In this document: positions 22,807 through 30,766 of the stretch, piece after piece
Position numbering within the stretch: the stretch's first letter is position 1
How the letters are laid out: the number at the start of each line of letters is the position of its first letter
From: JANXMY01 sp965246745
GTDB taxonomy: Bacteria > Armatimonadota > Armatimonadia > Armatimonadales > Capsulimonadaceae
Direction: 5' to 3'
DNA: 64,000 nt
NCBI GenBank assembly: GCA_965246745.1
Contig: OZ251980.1
Coordinates: forward strand, 3,100,001 to 3,164,000
The notes under the pieces: generated by a model
The model's input: only the letters and a program-made list of their open reading frames with translations
The model's database searches: none
What the model was told of the DNA's origin: nothing
Made by a program: the position numbers and the translations under genes

Positions 22807-23187
22807 CTACGCGCCGGTCGGCAAAACGGTTCGGCCTTTGCCGCTTGGGGCCAAAACGCGCTCGACGGCCCCCGCGAATTGCTGCCAGCCGGTGGTCCAT
22901 TCGGACAGCTTTTGGGTGCCGCGCTCGGTCAGGGTGTACGTTTTGCGCTCCCGGCCATTCGGCGGCGTTTCCCACGCGCTCGACACCAAGCCGTCGCGCT
23001 CCAATGCGTGCAGGGCCGGGTACAGCGTCCCTTCGCGTAATTGCAGCGCGTTTTCGGTGCGCCGCTCGATGGTCCGGGCCAGCGCGTAGCCGTGCGCGGG
23101 GCCGTCCCGCAGGGTGGCAAGAATGAGCAGGCTGAGGCCGCCTTTCAAGTAATCCTGCGCCGGATTAGGCGTACTGGGCGTCTTCAT
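22807..23187 (-). CDS. PadR-family transcriptional regulator
   Basis: A 126-residue winged-helix repressor of the PadR family: GGLSLLILATLRDGPAHGYA (~16-35), ERRTENALQLREGTLYPALH (~43-62, recognition helix) and the wing GRERKTYTLTERG (~84). The start is ATG 23187, six bases after TATAAT, so the mRNA looks leaderless. It is first in a minus-strand set with the permease-prefix membrane protein and the S41 peptidase, separated from them by a composite repeat. Autoregulation and control of the next genes is the usual arrangement. Ligand unknown. Confidence 0.9.
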   Translation of the reverse strand: MKTPSTPNPAQDYLKGGLSLLILATLRDGPAHGYALARTIERRTENALQLREGTLYPALHALERDGLVSSAWETPPNGRERKTYTLTERGTQKLSEWTTGWQQFAGAVERVLAPSGKGRTVLPTGA

Positions 23188-23277
23188 AGCGCTATTATAC
23201 ATAGGTAAACTAAGTATGTCAAGAGGGGTGCAGCCGGCACTGGTAGTGCCGGTTTCTTGGACGCCCTCGGGTTCGTG

Positions 23278-23307
23278 TTGACTTCGCCTGCTCGTTTCGT
23301 TTATAAT
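23278..23307 (+). promoter_or_regulatory. promoter of the transketolase gene
   Basis: TTGACT (23278-23283), 18-base spacer, TATAAT (23302-23307), about 73 bases before the ATG. Confidence 0.75.
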
Positions 23308-23379
23308 CAAAGCGAATGGGTAAGACTATCACAGCAAGATTTTTTGGTGCCGGACGGCATCGCAGGGGAGAAACATCTA

Positions 23380-25221
23380 ATGGCGGACGTGGACTTCAAA
23401 GAGCTGGCGGCGCAGCTTCGGGTGGACAGCATTCGGTGTACGACGGCGGCGGGGTCGGGGCATCCGACTTCTTCCATGTCGGCGGCGGACCTGATGGCCG
23501 TGCTGCTCGGCAAATACCTGCACTACGACTGGGCGAACCCCAAGTCGCCGGACAACGACCATCTTATTTTCAGCAAGGGCCATGCCTGCCCGGTGCTGTA
23601 CTCGATGTTTAAAGCCGCCGGCGCGGTCAGCGACGAAGAGCTGCTCACCCTGCGCCGGTTCGGCTCCCGGCTCGAAGGTCATCCGAACCCGCATGTCACT
23701 CCGTACACCGATGTCGCGACCGGGTCGCTCGGGCAGGGCCTGCCGATTGGGGTGGGGATCGCGCTTGACGGCAAGTACCTCAGCAAGCTGCCGTACAAAG
23801 TCTGGGTCGTGCTCGGCGACTCTGAAGTCGCCGAAGGCTCTATTTGGGAATCGGTGGACAAAGCCAGCCACTACAAGCTGAATAATCTTATTGCTATTCT
23901 CGACATGAACCGGCTGGGCCAGCGCGGCGAAACCGACCTCGGCTGGAACAGCGCCGCGTATGCCGCCCGCGCGGCGGCGTTCGGGGCGCACACGATTGAA
24001 ATCAACGGGCACGATTTGGACGCGATTGACCGCGCGTATGCCGAAGCGATCAGCGTCACCGACAAGCCGGTCTGGATCATCGCCCAGACCGAAAAAGGCC
24101 ACGGGGTCTCGTTTCTCGCCAACAAAGAAGGCTGGCACGGCAAAGCGCTAAACGCCGACCAGGCCAAAGATGCGCTGGCCGAGCTGGGCGGCGAGCGGCA
24201 CATGATTGTGCCGACCCTGAAGCCCGACCCCGGAACCCCCGCCGCGACCCCGGCGACGACCCCGCTGAAGCTGCCCGCTTACGAGATGGGCACCAAAGAA
24301 GCCGCCCGCAAAGCCTACGGCGACGCGATTACGGCGCTCGGCGCATCCCGCGCGGACATTGTCGCGGTGGACGGCGAGGTCTCGAACTCGACTTTTGCCG
24401 ACGAGTTCAACCATGCGTTCCCCGACCGCTTTTTTGAGATGTACATTGCCGAGCAGCAGCTTGTGTCCACAGCGGTCGGTCTGTCCGTGCGCGGTCACCG
24501 GGTCTTTGCGTCCACCTTTGCCGCGTTTTTCAGCCGGGCGTTCGACCAAATCCGCATGGCGGCGATCTCCAATGCCACGATCAGCCTGAGCGGCTCCCAC
24601 GCCGGCGTTTCCATCGGCGAAGACGGCCCGTCGCAGATGGCCCTGGAAGACCTCGCGATGATGCGGGCGGTATTCGGCTCAACCGTGTTTTACCCGAGCG
24701 ACCCGAACCAGACCGCCCATTTAGTGCAGATCATGGCCGACCTGCCGGGCATTTCCTACATCCGCACCACCCGCGAAAAGCTGCCCGTTTTGTATACGCC
24801 TGACGAGACGTACCAAGTGGGCGGCTCCAAGCTGGTGAAGCACTCGGACAGCGACCAAGTCGCCGTGATCGGCGCGGGCATCACGCTCCATGAAGCCGTG
24901 AAAGCCTACGACACGCTGAAAGCCGAAGGCATCACCATTCGGGTGATTGACGCCTACTCGGTCAAGCCGATTGACACCGAAACCCTGCACCGGGCCGCGT
25001 CCGATACCGGCGGCAAGCTGATTGTGGTCGAGGACCACTTCCCCGAAGGCGGCCTCGGCGACGCCGTTTTGGCAGCGTTCGCTGGGGTCGGCGACCACGC
25101 CCCCACCGTGGTCAAGCTGGCCGTCAAGCACATGCCCGGCTCCGGCAAGCCCGCCGAGCTGCTCCACGCCGCCCAGATTGACGCCGATGCGATTGTTCAA
25201 GCCGTCAAGACCCTGCTGTAA
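23380..25221 (+). CDS. tkt: transketolase
   Basis: A 613-residue thiamin-diphosphate enzyme transferring two-carbon units in the pentose phosphate pathway. The N-terminal part has SGHPTSSMSAADL (~22-34) and the ThDP/Mg motif GDSEVAEGSIWE...N (~148-170). The middle domain has the catalytic Glu region EMYIAEQQLVSTAVGLS (~350), and the C-terminal domain starts near 490. The length matches the short, human-type transketolases rather than the 660-residue E. coli type. ATG 23380 follows AGGGGAG. A strong terminator follows. Its last ~70 bases and terminator are duplicated 780 bp downstream, after a MazEF-like pair. Confidence 0.93.
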   Translation: MADVDFKELAAQLRVDSIRCTTAAGSGHPTSSMSAADLMAVLLGKYLHYDWANPKSPDNDHLIFSKGHACPVLYSMFKAAGAVSDEELLTLRRFGSRLEGHPNPHVTPYTDVATGSLGQGLPIGVGIALDGKYLSKLPYKVWVVLGDSEVAEGSIWESVDKASHYKLNNLIAILDMNRLGQRGETDLGWNSAAYAARAAAFGAHTIEINGHDLDAIDRAYAEAISVTDKPVWIIAQTEKGHGVSFLANKEGWHGKALNADQAKDALAELGGERHMIVPTLKPDPGTPAATPATTPLKLPAYEMGTKEAARKAYGDAITALGASRADIVAVDGEVSNSTFADEFNHAFPDRFFEMYIAEQQLVSTAVGLSVRGHRVFASTFAAFFSRAFDQIRMAAISNATISLSGSHAGVSIGEDGPSQMALEDLAMMRAVFGSTVFYPSDPNQTAHLVQIMADLPGISYIRTTREKLPVLYTPDETYQVGGSKLVKHSDSDQVAVIGAGITLHEAVKAYDTLKAEGITIRVIDAYSVKPIDTETLHRAASDTGGKLIVVEDHFPEGGLGDAVLAAFAGVGDHAPTVVKLAVKHMPGSGKPAELLHAAQIDADAIVQAVKTLL

Positions 25222-25264
25222 GGGGACAAAAGCGAAACGCCGCGCCTGAATGTCAGGCGCGGCG
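25151..25264 (+). repeat. direct repeat copy A (transketolase 3' end plus terminator)
   Basis: About 113 bases covering the last codons of transketolase and its terminator. It matches 25928-26039 at roughly 80-85% by eye. The antitoxin-toxin pair lies between the copies. Confidence 0.85.
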
Positions 25265-25275
25265 TGCGTTTCTTT
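25237..25275 (+). terminator. transketolase terminator
   Basis: ACGCCGCGCCTGA (25237-25249), 3-base loop, TCAGGCGCGGCGT (25253-25265), then GCGTTTCTTTTTT. The T-rich tail is itself part of a 13-bp tandem repeat (25266-25291). Confidence 0.88.
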
Positions 25276-25333
25276 TTTGCGTTTCTTTTTTGCGTTTCTG
25301 TGTATGGTATAATCGTATGGCAAGGAAACCGAA

Positions 25334-25585
25334 ATGCAGACGCAAAAACGTACTTATGCGCTCCCGCAGGAGACCGTCGCAAAATTCGAACAGGCCGTCG
25401 GCAGCGGTCAGCGAAGCGCAACCCTTGCCGCGCTGATTGAAGCGTGGCTGGAAAAGCAGCGGGAAGAAGCCTTAAAACGCGACATCATCGAAGGCTGCCG
25501 CGAAATGGCCGAAGTTTATTCCGAAATCCAGCGTGAGTTCGATCCGCTCGACACGGAGGTCTCTCGTGCCTTTTATCCCGGCTGA
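25334..25585 (+). CDS. antitoxin of a MazEF/PemIK-like pair
   Basis: An 83-residue protein: short beta strand KRTYALPQETVAKFEQAV followed by RSATLAALIEAWLEKQREEA, a ribbon-helix-helix-like DNA-binding dimer, then an acidic tail (EIQREFDPLDTE) suited to toxin neutralisation. ATG 25334 has AAGGAAA in front; TATAAT at 25308-25313 gives a short leader. It overlaps the toxin start by 20 bases, standard for a toxin-antitoxin operon. It lies in the segment bracketed by the duplicated transketolase tail, suggesting it arrived as an insertion. Confidence 0.8.
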   Translation: MQTQKRTYALPQETVAKFEQAVGSGQRSATLAALIEAWLEKQREEALKRDIIEGCREMAEVYSEIQREFDPLDTEVSRAFYPG

Positions 25586-25925
25586 ACTCCGTCGCGGCGA
25601 TGTCGTGCGGGTTCGCCTAGACCCGACCGAAGGCTCTGAGCAGGCCGGAGAGCGTCCTGCGCCGATCCTCTCGCCGGACATCATCAACCGCCATTCCCCG
25701 ATCATTTTGATTGCTCCGATTACAAGCAAAAAAACAGAGCGTATTTATCCCTTTGAGGCCCTGATCGAGCCAAGCCAGGACTGCCTGCCGATGCGCTCCA
25801 AAGTTCTGCTGATGCAGACGCGCAGCCTGGACAAGTCACGCCTTCTCGGTTATTACGGCCGCCTGCCGAATGAAGCGATGCTGCAAGTAGACCAAGCGCT
25901 GAAAATCGCGACGGGTCTGCGCTAA
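25566..25925 (+). CDS. MazF/PemK-type toxin (endoribonuclease)
   Basis: A ~119-residue MazF-fold protein. Signatures: LRRGDVVRVRLDPTEGSEQA (N-terminal catalytic loop), RPAPILSPDIIN, IIAPITSK-type core LIAPITSKKTERIYPFEALI, and KVLLMQTRSLDKSRL with the conserved Arg-Asp region near the end. Such toxins cleave mRNA at short sequence motifs when the antitoxin is degraded. The GTG start at 25566 lies eight bases after ACGGAGG and overlaps the antitoxin; an earlier in-frame ATG is less likely. All conserved regions are present, so it looks intact. Confidence 0.87.
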   Translation: MPFIPAELRRGDVVRVRLDPTEGSEQAGERPAPILSPDIINRHSPIILIAPITSKKTERIYPFEALIEPSQDCLPMRSKVLLMQTRSLDKSRLLGYYGRLPNEAMLQVDQALKIATGLR

Positions 25926-25927
25926 GG

Positions 25928-26039
25928 CCGCCGAGCGGCTCCCTGCCGCCCAGACTGACGCCGGCGCGATTGTCTAAGCCGTCAAGACGCGGCTGTCAAC
26001 GAACAAAAGAACGCCGCGTCTGAGCAGTCAGGCGCGGCG
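25928..26039 (+). repeat. direct repeat copy B (decayed transketolase tail)
   Basis: Second copy of the transketolase 3' end and terminator. Its coding part has an in-frame stop and substitutions, so it is a non-coding relic that keeps the hairpin. Confidence 0.85.
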
Positions 26040-26044
26040 TTTTT
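26011..26044 (+). terminator. terminator after the toxin-antitoxin pair
   Basis: ACGCCGCGTCTGA (26011-26023), 4-base loop, TCAGGCGCGGCGT (26028-26040) and TTTT; homologous to the transketolase terminator. Confidence 0.85.
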
Positions 26045-26057
26045 GGCTTGAATGGGG

Positions 26058-26069
26058 TATTCTCCCCCC
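26058..26069 (+). promoter_or_regulatory. -10 box of a leaderless transcript
   Basis: TATTCT (26058-26063) stands six bases before the ATG of the creatininase-like gene; no SD is possible. Confidence 0.6.
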
Positions 26070-26960
26070 ATGAGCCGAGAAGTGCGATGGGACCGAATGT
26101 TCCCGGACGAATTGGAAGCGGCGTTTACGACGTGTCCGCTGGTGTATTTCCCTTACGGGCTGTGCGAGCCGCACGGACCGCACTGCGCCCTGGGACTGGA
26201 TGCACTCAAAGCCCATGCGATCTGCTGCCGGGCGGCGCAGGAGCATGGCGGGCTTGTCGCGCCGCCGGACTACTGGCATATCCATGAGATCGGCGGGTAC
26301 GGCTCGTGGGCCGCGCAGAATATCGGCGAAGTGAGCCGCGCCTGGCTGACCGCCCTGCCGCCCTGGCAGCACTTCAAGAATGTCTGCTACCATGTCCGCG
26401 CCGCCGATGCGCTGGGCTTCCATGCCGCGATCTTTCTGACCGGCCATTACGGCCCGAATTGGCGAGACTTGAAAACACTGCTCGCGCTGGTGCAGCCGTT
26501 CGCCGGGGTGCGCTTGTTCGGCCTGCCGGACTTTGAGGCGAACACGCCGGGGTTCAACGGCAGCACAGGCGACCACGCCGGCAAAGTGGAAACGTCGCTT
26601 TTGTGGGCGCTTGAGCCGGACGCCGTGGATATGTCCCGGCTGCCGGAGAAGAATACGCCCGGTGAGCATTTTGCCCTGGGGCCAAGTGCGTTTGACGCCG
26701 ACCGGCGGGTCGGCGAGCGGATGGCCGCCGATGAAGTCCGCTGGCTGGGCGCGAAAGCCCGCGCTCTGCTGGCCGAATACGGCAGCGAAACGCCGCCCCA
26801 AAGGCTGCGGACATTTGCCGAAGTTGAAGCATTGTGGCGCACGGTCGTTGCGCCGCGCCTGCCGGAGTTTGAGACGATGCGGCCCTGGGAAGGCGATGCG
26901 CCGCCCCCCGAAGGCTCGGTTTGGCGGGCCAACTGGCCGCTGCCCGCCGGCCCGCTCTAG
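26070..26960 (+). CDS. creatininase-family protein
   Basis: A 296-residue member of the creatininase superfamily, metal-dependent amidohydrolases that include creatinine amidohydrolase and MftE/ArfB-like enzymes. The metal ligands are recognisable: Glu and His in GLCEPHGPHCALGLDAL (~28-44), His in TGHYGPNW (~137), and Glu in GDHAGKVETSLLWAL (~180). The first motif keeps the EPHG pattern of the family. ATG 26070 follows TATTCT by six bases, so it is probably leaderless. It lies just beyond the duplicated terminator and is convergent with the peroxiredoxin gene. The real substrate is unknown. Confidence 0.82.
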   Translation: MSREVRWDRMFPDELEAAFTTCPLVYFPYGLCEPHGPHCALGLDALKAHAICCRAAQEHGGLVAPPDYWHIHEIGGYGSWAAQNIGEVSRAWLTALPPWQHFKNVCYHVRAADALGFHAAIFLTGHYGPNWRDLKTLLALVQPFAGVRLFGLPDFEANTPGFNGSTGDHAGKVETSLLWALEPDAVDMSRLPEKNTPGEHFALGPSAFDADRRVGERMAADEVRWLGAKARALLAEYGSETPPQRLRTFAEVEALWRTVVAPRLPEFETMRPWEGDAPPPEGSVWRANWPLPAGPL

Positions 26961-26973
26961 CCACTGCGCTGCT

Positions 26974-27453
26974 CTAAAGCGTTCCCACAAACTCCAGCAC
27001 GCTTTGCGCGTGGTCTTCCACCTTGACACGCGGGTAAATTTTGGCGATTTTGCCGTCCCGCCCGATCACAAACGTCGTCCGCTCGATGCCCCAGTAGGTT
27101 TTGCCGTAGTTTGTCTTTTCTTTCCACACCCCGTAAGCGTCGGCGACCGCGTGCCCGGCGTCGGCCAGCAGCGGAAACGGCAGGGCGTGGTTTTCGGCAA
27201 ACTTCACATGCGACGCCTGGTCGTCGGGGCTGATGCCGAGAATGACGCTCCCGGCGGCTTCAAAGTGCGGCAGCAAATCGCGGAAATTGCACGCTTGCGT
27301 GGTACAGCCCGGCGTGTCGTCTTTGGGATAAAAGTACAGCACGACCGACGACTTGCCGAGATAGTCCGACAGCGCCATCTGCGACGCGCCCGACCGGGTG
27401 ACGGCGGGGACGGCGAACGATGGGGCTTGATCCCCGGCAGTGAGTTCCGGCAT
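26974..27453 (-). CDS. bcp: peroxiredoxin of the BCP (PrxQ) family
   Basis: A 159-residue thiol peroxidase that reduces H2O2 and organic hydroperoxides in the cytoplasm. The peroxidatic motif is clear: LYFYPKDDTPGCTTQACNFR with Cys near residue 45; there is no second Cys five residues later, so it belongs to the 1-Cys-like or atypical BCP subtype. The C-terminus GKTYWGIERTTFVIGRDGKI is typical. ATG 27453 has AGGAGA six bases upstream; longer reading upstream is out of family. It stands between two plus-strand genes, a single-gene unit. Confidence 0.92.
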   Translation of the reverse strand: MPELTAGDQAPSFAVPAVTRSGASQMALSDYLGKSSVVLYFYPKDDTPGCTTQACNFRDLLPHFEAAGSVILGISPDDQASHVKFAENHALPFPLLADAGHAVADAYGVWKEKTNYGKTYWGIERTTFVIGRDGKIAKIYPRVKVEDHAQSVLEFVGTL

Positions 27454-27534
27454 GGAAGTTCTCCTGCACGCCTGCCGGCTTGACGGCCCGGCAGGCGTGT
27501 GATAAAATAGATCTTTAAAGAAGGATACCCTGAA

Positions 27535-28074
27535 ATGCGCCCGCACACCACCCGCTTTCCCGATTTTGCTTTTCCCGCCCGCGCCTGCCTGCTCGGCCTG
27601 CTGACCCTGCCGCTTCTGGCCGGCTGCGGCGGCGGTGGGGGCGGCGGCAGCACAAGTTCGGCCCCGACACCCACTCCGGCACCCACGGCGCAAAGCGTCA
27701 CCGCCACGACCGCCACGGGCCTGACCGCGACAATCTCGGAGCCGAGCAGCACGGTCGCCGTCGGCAGCGCCGTCACTTACACGCTTACTTTAACCAACAA
27801 CACGGCTAATCCGGTCCCCGTCCATGCGACCAGCACCCCGTCCGCGCCGTCCGCCAACGTCACCGTGACCGGCCCGACCGGCGCGATAACGTTTCAGCCG
27901 CTTCCCGGCGAGCCGCCGCTTGCCAACGGTTCTCTGGCCGCCGGTCAGTCCATCTCGACGACGAAAACCGCCACCGGCTTCACCGCCGCCGGCACCTACT
28001 CCGCCGTCGCCGCGTTCAGCGACGATGTAACCGCCTCTAAAAGCGTCGGCCCGCTGCTTGTCACAGCTCAGTGA
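27535..28074 (+). CDS. lipoprotein with Ig-like domain
   Basis: A 179-residue predicted lipoprotein: type II signal peptide with lipobox LLAGC (Cys ~31), then a Gly7 run and Ser/Thr/Pro-rich linker, then a beta-sandwich domain (~60-178) with AVGSAVTYTLTLTNNTANPV, similar to BsuPI/CARDB-type Ig-like modules. It would be anchored in the inner or outer membrane facing the periplasm or outside. Function unknown. Its 3' end overlaps the convergent adenosyltransferase gene by 14 bases. Confidence 0.75.
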   Translation: MRPHTTRFPDFAFPARACLLGLLTLPLLAGCGGGGGGGSTSSAPTPTPAPTAQSVTATTATGLTATISEPSSTVAVGSAVTYTLTLTNNTANPVPVHATSTPSAPSANVTVTGPTGAITFQPLPGEPPLANGSLAAGQSISTTKTATGFTAAGTYSAVAAFSDDVTASKSVGPLLVTAQ

Positions 28075-28639
28075 CCTTTTGTTCCGCCGCTTCCCGCTTC
28101 GGGCGCTCCCATTTCGTCTCGGGAGCGCCCGCCCGGTGATTGACCAGCCGGGCCAGCACAAAGAGATGGTCGCTGAGGCGGTTCAAGTACCGCCCGACTT
28201 CCGGGTTGATTTCTTCGGCGCTTTCCAGGGTCACCAAATGCCGCTCCGCCCGGCGGCAGACCGCGCGGGCCTGATGCAGCATCGCCCCGCCCGGCGACCC
28301 GCCCGGCAGGATAAAATGCCGCAGCGGCTCGAGTTCTTCCTCGAAGCGGTCAATCTCGGCTTCCAGTTGCGCCGTTTCCTCGGGCCGCACACGCGGCACC
28401 GTTTCGCCCCTCGAAAGCGGCGTCGCAAGGTCCGCCCCGACTTCAAACAGCTCGCCTTGAATGCGCGTCACCACCGCTTTGGCTTCCTCGTCGTCAATCA
28501 AGCCGGCCGCAATTCCCAAAGCCGCATTGCACTCGTCCACCGTGCCGTAAGTCTCCACCCGCACGATATTTTTCAGCACTCTTTGCCCGCCGTACAAGCT
28601 CGTCTCGCCGGCATCCCCGGTCTTTGTATAAATCTTCAT
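28061..28639 (-). CDS. cob(I)yrinic acid a,c-diamide adenosyltransferase, PduO type
   Basis: A 192-residue enzyme transferring the adenosyl group of ATP to cob(I)alamin, making coenzyme B12. The ATP-binding N-terminus KIYTKTGDAGETSLYGGQRV and VETYGTVDECNAALG, the middle HFILPGGSPGGAMLHQARAV and RRAERH motif, and NRLSDHLFVLARLVNH near the end are characteristic of the PduO/EutT-like trimeric family. The ATG lies seven bases from a minus-strand TATACT, so it looks leaderless. It is divergent from the flavoprotein gene with only 41 bp between them. It fits the cobalamin-using QueG found elsewhere in this window. Confidence 0.92.
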   Translation of the reverse strand: MKIYTKTGDAGETSLYGGQRVLKNIVRVETYGTVDECNAALGIAAGLIDDEEAKAVVTRIQGELFEVGADLATPLSRGETVPRVRPEETAQLEAEIDRFEEELEPLRHFILPGGSPGGAMLHQARAVCRRAERHLVTLESAEEINPEVGRYLNRLSDHLFVLARLVNHRAGAPETKWERPKREAAEQKVTEL

Positions 28640-28646
28640 AGCCTAC

Positions 28647-28680
28647 AGTATACCGCGCCTGCACCGGGTATAATCGCCCC
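28647..28680. promoter_or_regulatory. overlapping divergent leaderless promoters
   Basis: Minus-strand TATACT (28652-28647) is seven bases before the adenosyltransferase ATG. Plus-strand TATAAT (28669-28674) is six bases before the flavoprotein ATG. Each -35 region would overlap the other -10, so the two should compete. Confidence 0.7.
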
Positions 28681-30126
28681 ATGCAAGACGCACAGGAATT
28701 CGATGTGGCAGTGATCGGCGCGGGGTCGGCGGGACCGAAGGCGGCGCGGACGGCGGCGAAGGCGGGGGCACGGGTGGTTTTGTTTGAGGAAGCGCAGATC
28801 GGCGGCGAGTGCCTGTACACCGGCTGCGTGCCGTCCAAAGCGCTGATCCACTCGGCGACCCTGTGGGCGCGGATGCGGCACGCGTCGGCATTCGGCCTGC
28901 CGGACGTTGCGGGCGAGGCGGACTTCGGGGCGGTGATGGCCCATGCCCGGCGGACAATCGAAGAAGTCGGGGGCGGCGACGCGGTCGCAAGCTTTGCAAA
29001 GCAGGGCATCACGACCGTCTGCGAGCGGGTGGAGTTCACAGACCCGCACACGGTTCAGAGCAAAAACACGGGGACGGCGTACCGAGCCAAGCAGTTTATC
29101 CTCTGCACGGGGTCGCTGCCGAGCATTCCGCCGATTCCGGGGCTGGAAGAGGCGGGCTACGTCACCAACCGCACGGTGTTTGACTGGACTTCGCTGCCCC
29201 GGCGCATTGCGATTTTGGGCGGCGGGGCCATCGGCTGTGAGCTGGGGCAGGTGTTTAGCCGCTTCGGGGCCGAAGTCACCATTCTCCATAACGGCGCACG
29301 GATACTCGCCCGCGACGATGCCGATGCCGCCCAAGTCTTGTCGGAGCAGCTTCTCGCCGAGGGCATCGAAATCATCACGCACGCGCACGCGGACCAAATC
29401 ACGATTAATCCGCAGGGCGAAAAGACGTTCCATCTGGCAAACGGCCAAATGGTCGTCTGCGATGCGATTTTGGTGGCCGCCGGGCGCAAAAGCAATGTCG
29501 GCGGCCTAAACCTAGCCGCCGCCGGGGTGATCTGCCCGGAGCACGCCCGATTGAAGACAAATGCGTACTTGCAGACCAATGTGCCGCACCTCTGGGCGGC
29601 GGGCGATGTCACGTCCGAGTACAAGTTCACCCATGTCGCGTCGTATGAAGGCGCGGTGGCGGCCTCAAATGCCGTCGCCGCGCTGCACGGGCGGCCGCCG
29701 GCCTGCCCGGCCGATTACCATGTCATCCCGCGCGTCACCTACACCGACCCGGAAGTGGCGTCGGTCGGCCTGTCCCCGGCGATGGCCCGGATGAGCCACC
29801 CCGAAGGGGAATTGGATGTCGCCCGGTTCCCGTTCGCGCACCTCGACAAATCCGTCATTATCGGCGAAACCCGTGGCTTTGTGCAGATTGTCTCGCTTCG
29901 CGCCTCCGGCGTGATTTTAGGAGCGCAGATCGCCGGAGCGTCGGCGGGCAACTTGATCAACGAGGTCTGTCTCGCCATGCGCGGGCGGCTCACCGTCGCC
30001 GACATCGCCCTGACCATGCACGCCTACCCGACCCTGCCCGAAGCGGTCGAAGCCGCCGCCCTGTCGTCGTGCCACGCCCCGGCGTCGCCCTGCGCCGAGT
30101 CGCTGCACGACCGCGAAGCCCGCTGA
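28681..30126 (+). CDS. pyridine nucleotide-disulfide oxidoreductase (dihydrolipoamide dehydrogenase/MerA-like)
   Basis: A 481-residue FAD flavoprotein. FAD-binding GAGSAGPKAA (~13-22), redox-active disulfide GGECLYTGCVPSKAL (~41-55), NAD(P)H-binding GGGAIGCELGQVF (~180), second FAD motif LWAAGDV (~305) and dimerisation domain ending HAYPTLPEAVEAAA with the catalytic His. It lacks the N-terminal heavy-metal domain and C-terminal Cys pair of true mercuric reductase, and no lipoyl-dehydrogenase complex genes are nearby, so its disulfide substrate is open. Leaderless start. A thioredoxin-fold protein without cysteines follows 23 bases downstream. Confidence 0.88.
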   Translation: MQDAQEFDVAVIGAGSAGPKAARTAAKAGARVVLFEEAQIGGECLYTGCVPSKALIHSATLWARMRHASAFGLPDVAGEADFGAVMAHARRTIEEVGGGDAVASFAKQGITTVCERVEFTDPHTVQSKNTGTAYRAKQFILCTGSLPSIPPIPGLEEAGYVTNRTVFDWTSLPRRIAILGGGAIGCELGQVFSRFGAEVTILHNGARILARDDADAAQVLSEQLLAEGIEIITHAHADQITINPQGEKTFHLANGQMVVCDAILVAAGRKSNVGGLNLAAAGVICPEHARLKTNAYLQTNVPHLWAAGDVTSEYKFTHVASYEGAVAASNAVAALHGRPPACPADYHVIPRVTYTDPEVASVGLSPAMARMSHPEGELDVARFPFAHLDKSVIIGETRGFVQIVSLRASGVILGAQIAGASAGNLINEVCLAMRGRLTVADIALTMHAYPTLPEAVEAAALSSCHAPASPCAESLHDREAR

Positions 30127-30149
30127 TCTGTCGTTTGGAGACCCCACTT

Positions 30150-30443
30150 ATGGCAAGCCGCATCACCATCTACGGAAACCCCGTTCAGCCCGATGTTCGC
30201 CGCCTGCGCCGCGAGATGAATGTCTTGACAGTCGAGTACGGCCTGTCCGACCCGAAAAAAGACGCCCGCGCCGCCTCGCGCCTGCATTCGGAGCTTGGCG
30301 GCGATTCGCTTGCTCTGCCGATTGTCGAAGTGCTGCGCTCCGACGACCAGGGCAGCGTCTTTTTGTCCAACCCCGACGAGCCGACCCTGCGCCAGTGCCT
30401 CCACTCCGAAGGCATTCTGTCTGTGACGGCGTACTGGGTCTGA
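30150..30443 (+). CDS. glutaredoxin-like fold protein lacking catalytic cysteines
   Basis: A 97-residue small protein. The N-terminus ITIYGNPVQPDVRRLRREMN matches the first strand and helix of glutaredoxin-type proteins, where one expects a CPDC-like site; here the two positions are Gln and Val, so no redox cysteine remains. LALPIVEV (~55) corresponds to the cis-Pro strand and the C-terminal helix region EPTLRQCLH follows. ATG 30150 is behind TTGGAG, 23 bases after the flavoprotein gene and probably in its operon. A binding rather than redox role is likely; fold assignment is by pattern only. Confidence 0.6.
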   Translation: MASRITIYGNPVQPDVRRLRREMNVLTVEYGLSDPKKDARAASRLHSELGGDSLALPIVEVLRSDDQGSVFLSNPDEPTLRQCLHSEGILSVTAYWV

Positions 30444-30471
30444 GTGCAGCCTACCCAAAGGGATAAGAACT

Positions 30472-30735
30472 ATGGCAACTGCCGTCACGCTGGAACTTGC
30501 CGATGATGTTTATGCGACTGCGGAGGAAGCGGTTCAGCTCGGCATTGCCCCGTCGCAGACTTCTTTCATTGAAGAAGCTATTCGCCTGCGGTCACGCGAA
30601 GTGCGTCACGCCCGAATGCGCGTTCTCGCTGAACAGGCAATGGCCGACCCTGACTTTGTCGCCGACCTGCGCGAGACCATGCAGGCATTTCAGCACGCAG
30701 ACAAAGAAAACTGGCCGTCCGATGATGCTGACTAA
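30472..30735 (+). CDS. antitoxin of a second MazF-like pair
   Basis: An 87-residue, mostly helical protein: AVTLELADDVYATAEEAVQL suggests a ribbon-helix-helix start, QTSFIEEAIRLRSREVRHAR the second helix, and the acidic end FQHADKENWPSDDAD the toxin-binding tail. AGGGATAAGAACT precedes the ATG. It is 28 bases after the thioredoxin-fold gene and 31 bases before the MazF-like toxin, which supports the antitoxin call more than the sequence alone does. Confidence 0.7.
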   Translation: MATAVTLELADDVYATAEEAVQLGIAPSQTSFIEEAIRLRSREVRHARMRVLAEQAMADPDFVADLRETMQAFQHADKENWPSDDAD

Positions 30736-30766
30736 TGCCGAGCGAGGCACCAGGGAGGGAAATTGA

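Noticed and set aside
25151..26044. The duplicated transketolase tail as a transposon
   Set aside because: No transposase or terminal inverted repeats are present; the repeats are direct and gene-derived, so only an insertion or duplication event is claimed.
28681..30126. Calling the flavoprotein a mercuric reductase
   Set aside because: It lacks the N-terminal metal-binding domain, the C-terminal Cys pair and any mer genes nearby.
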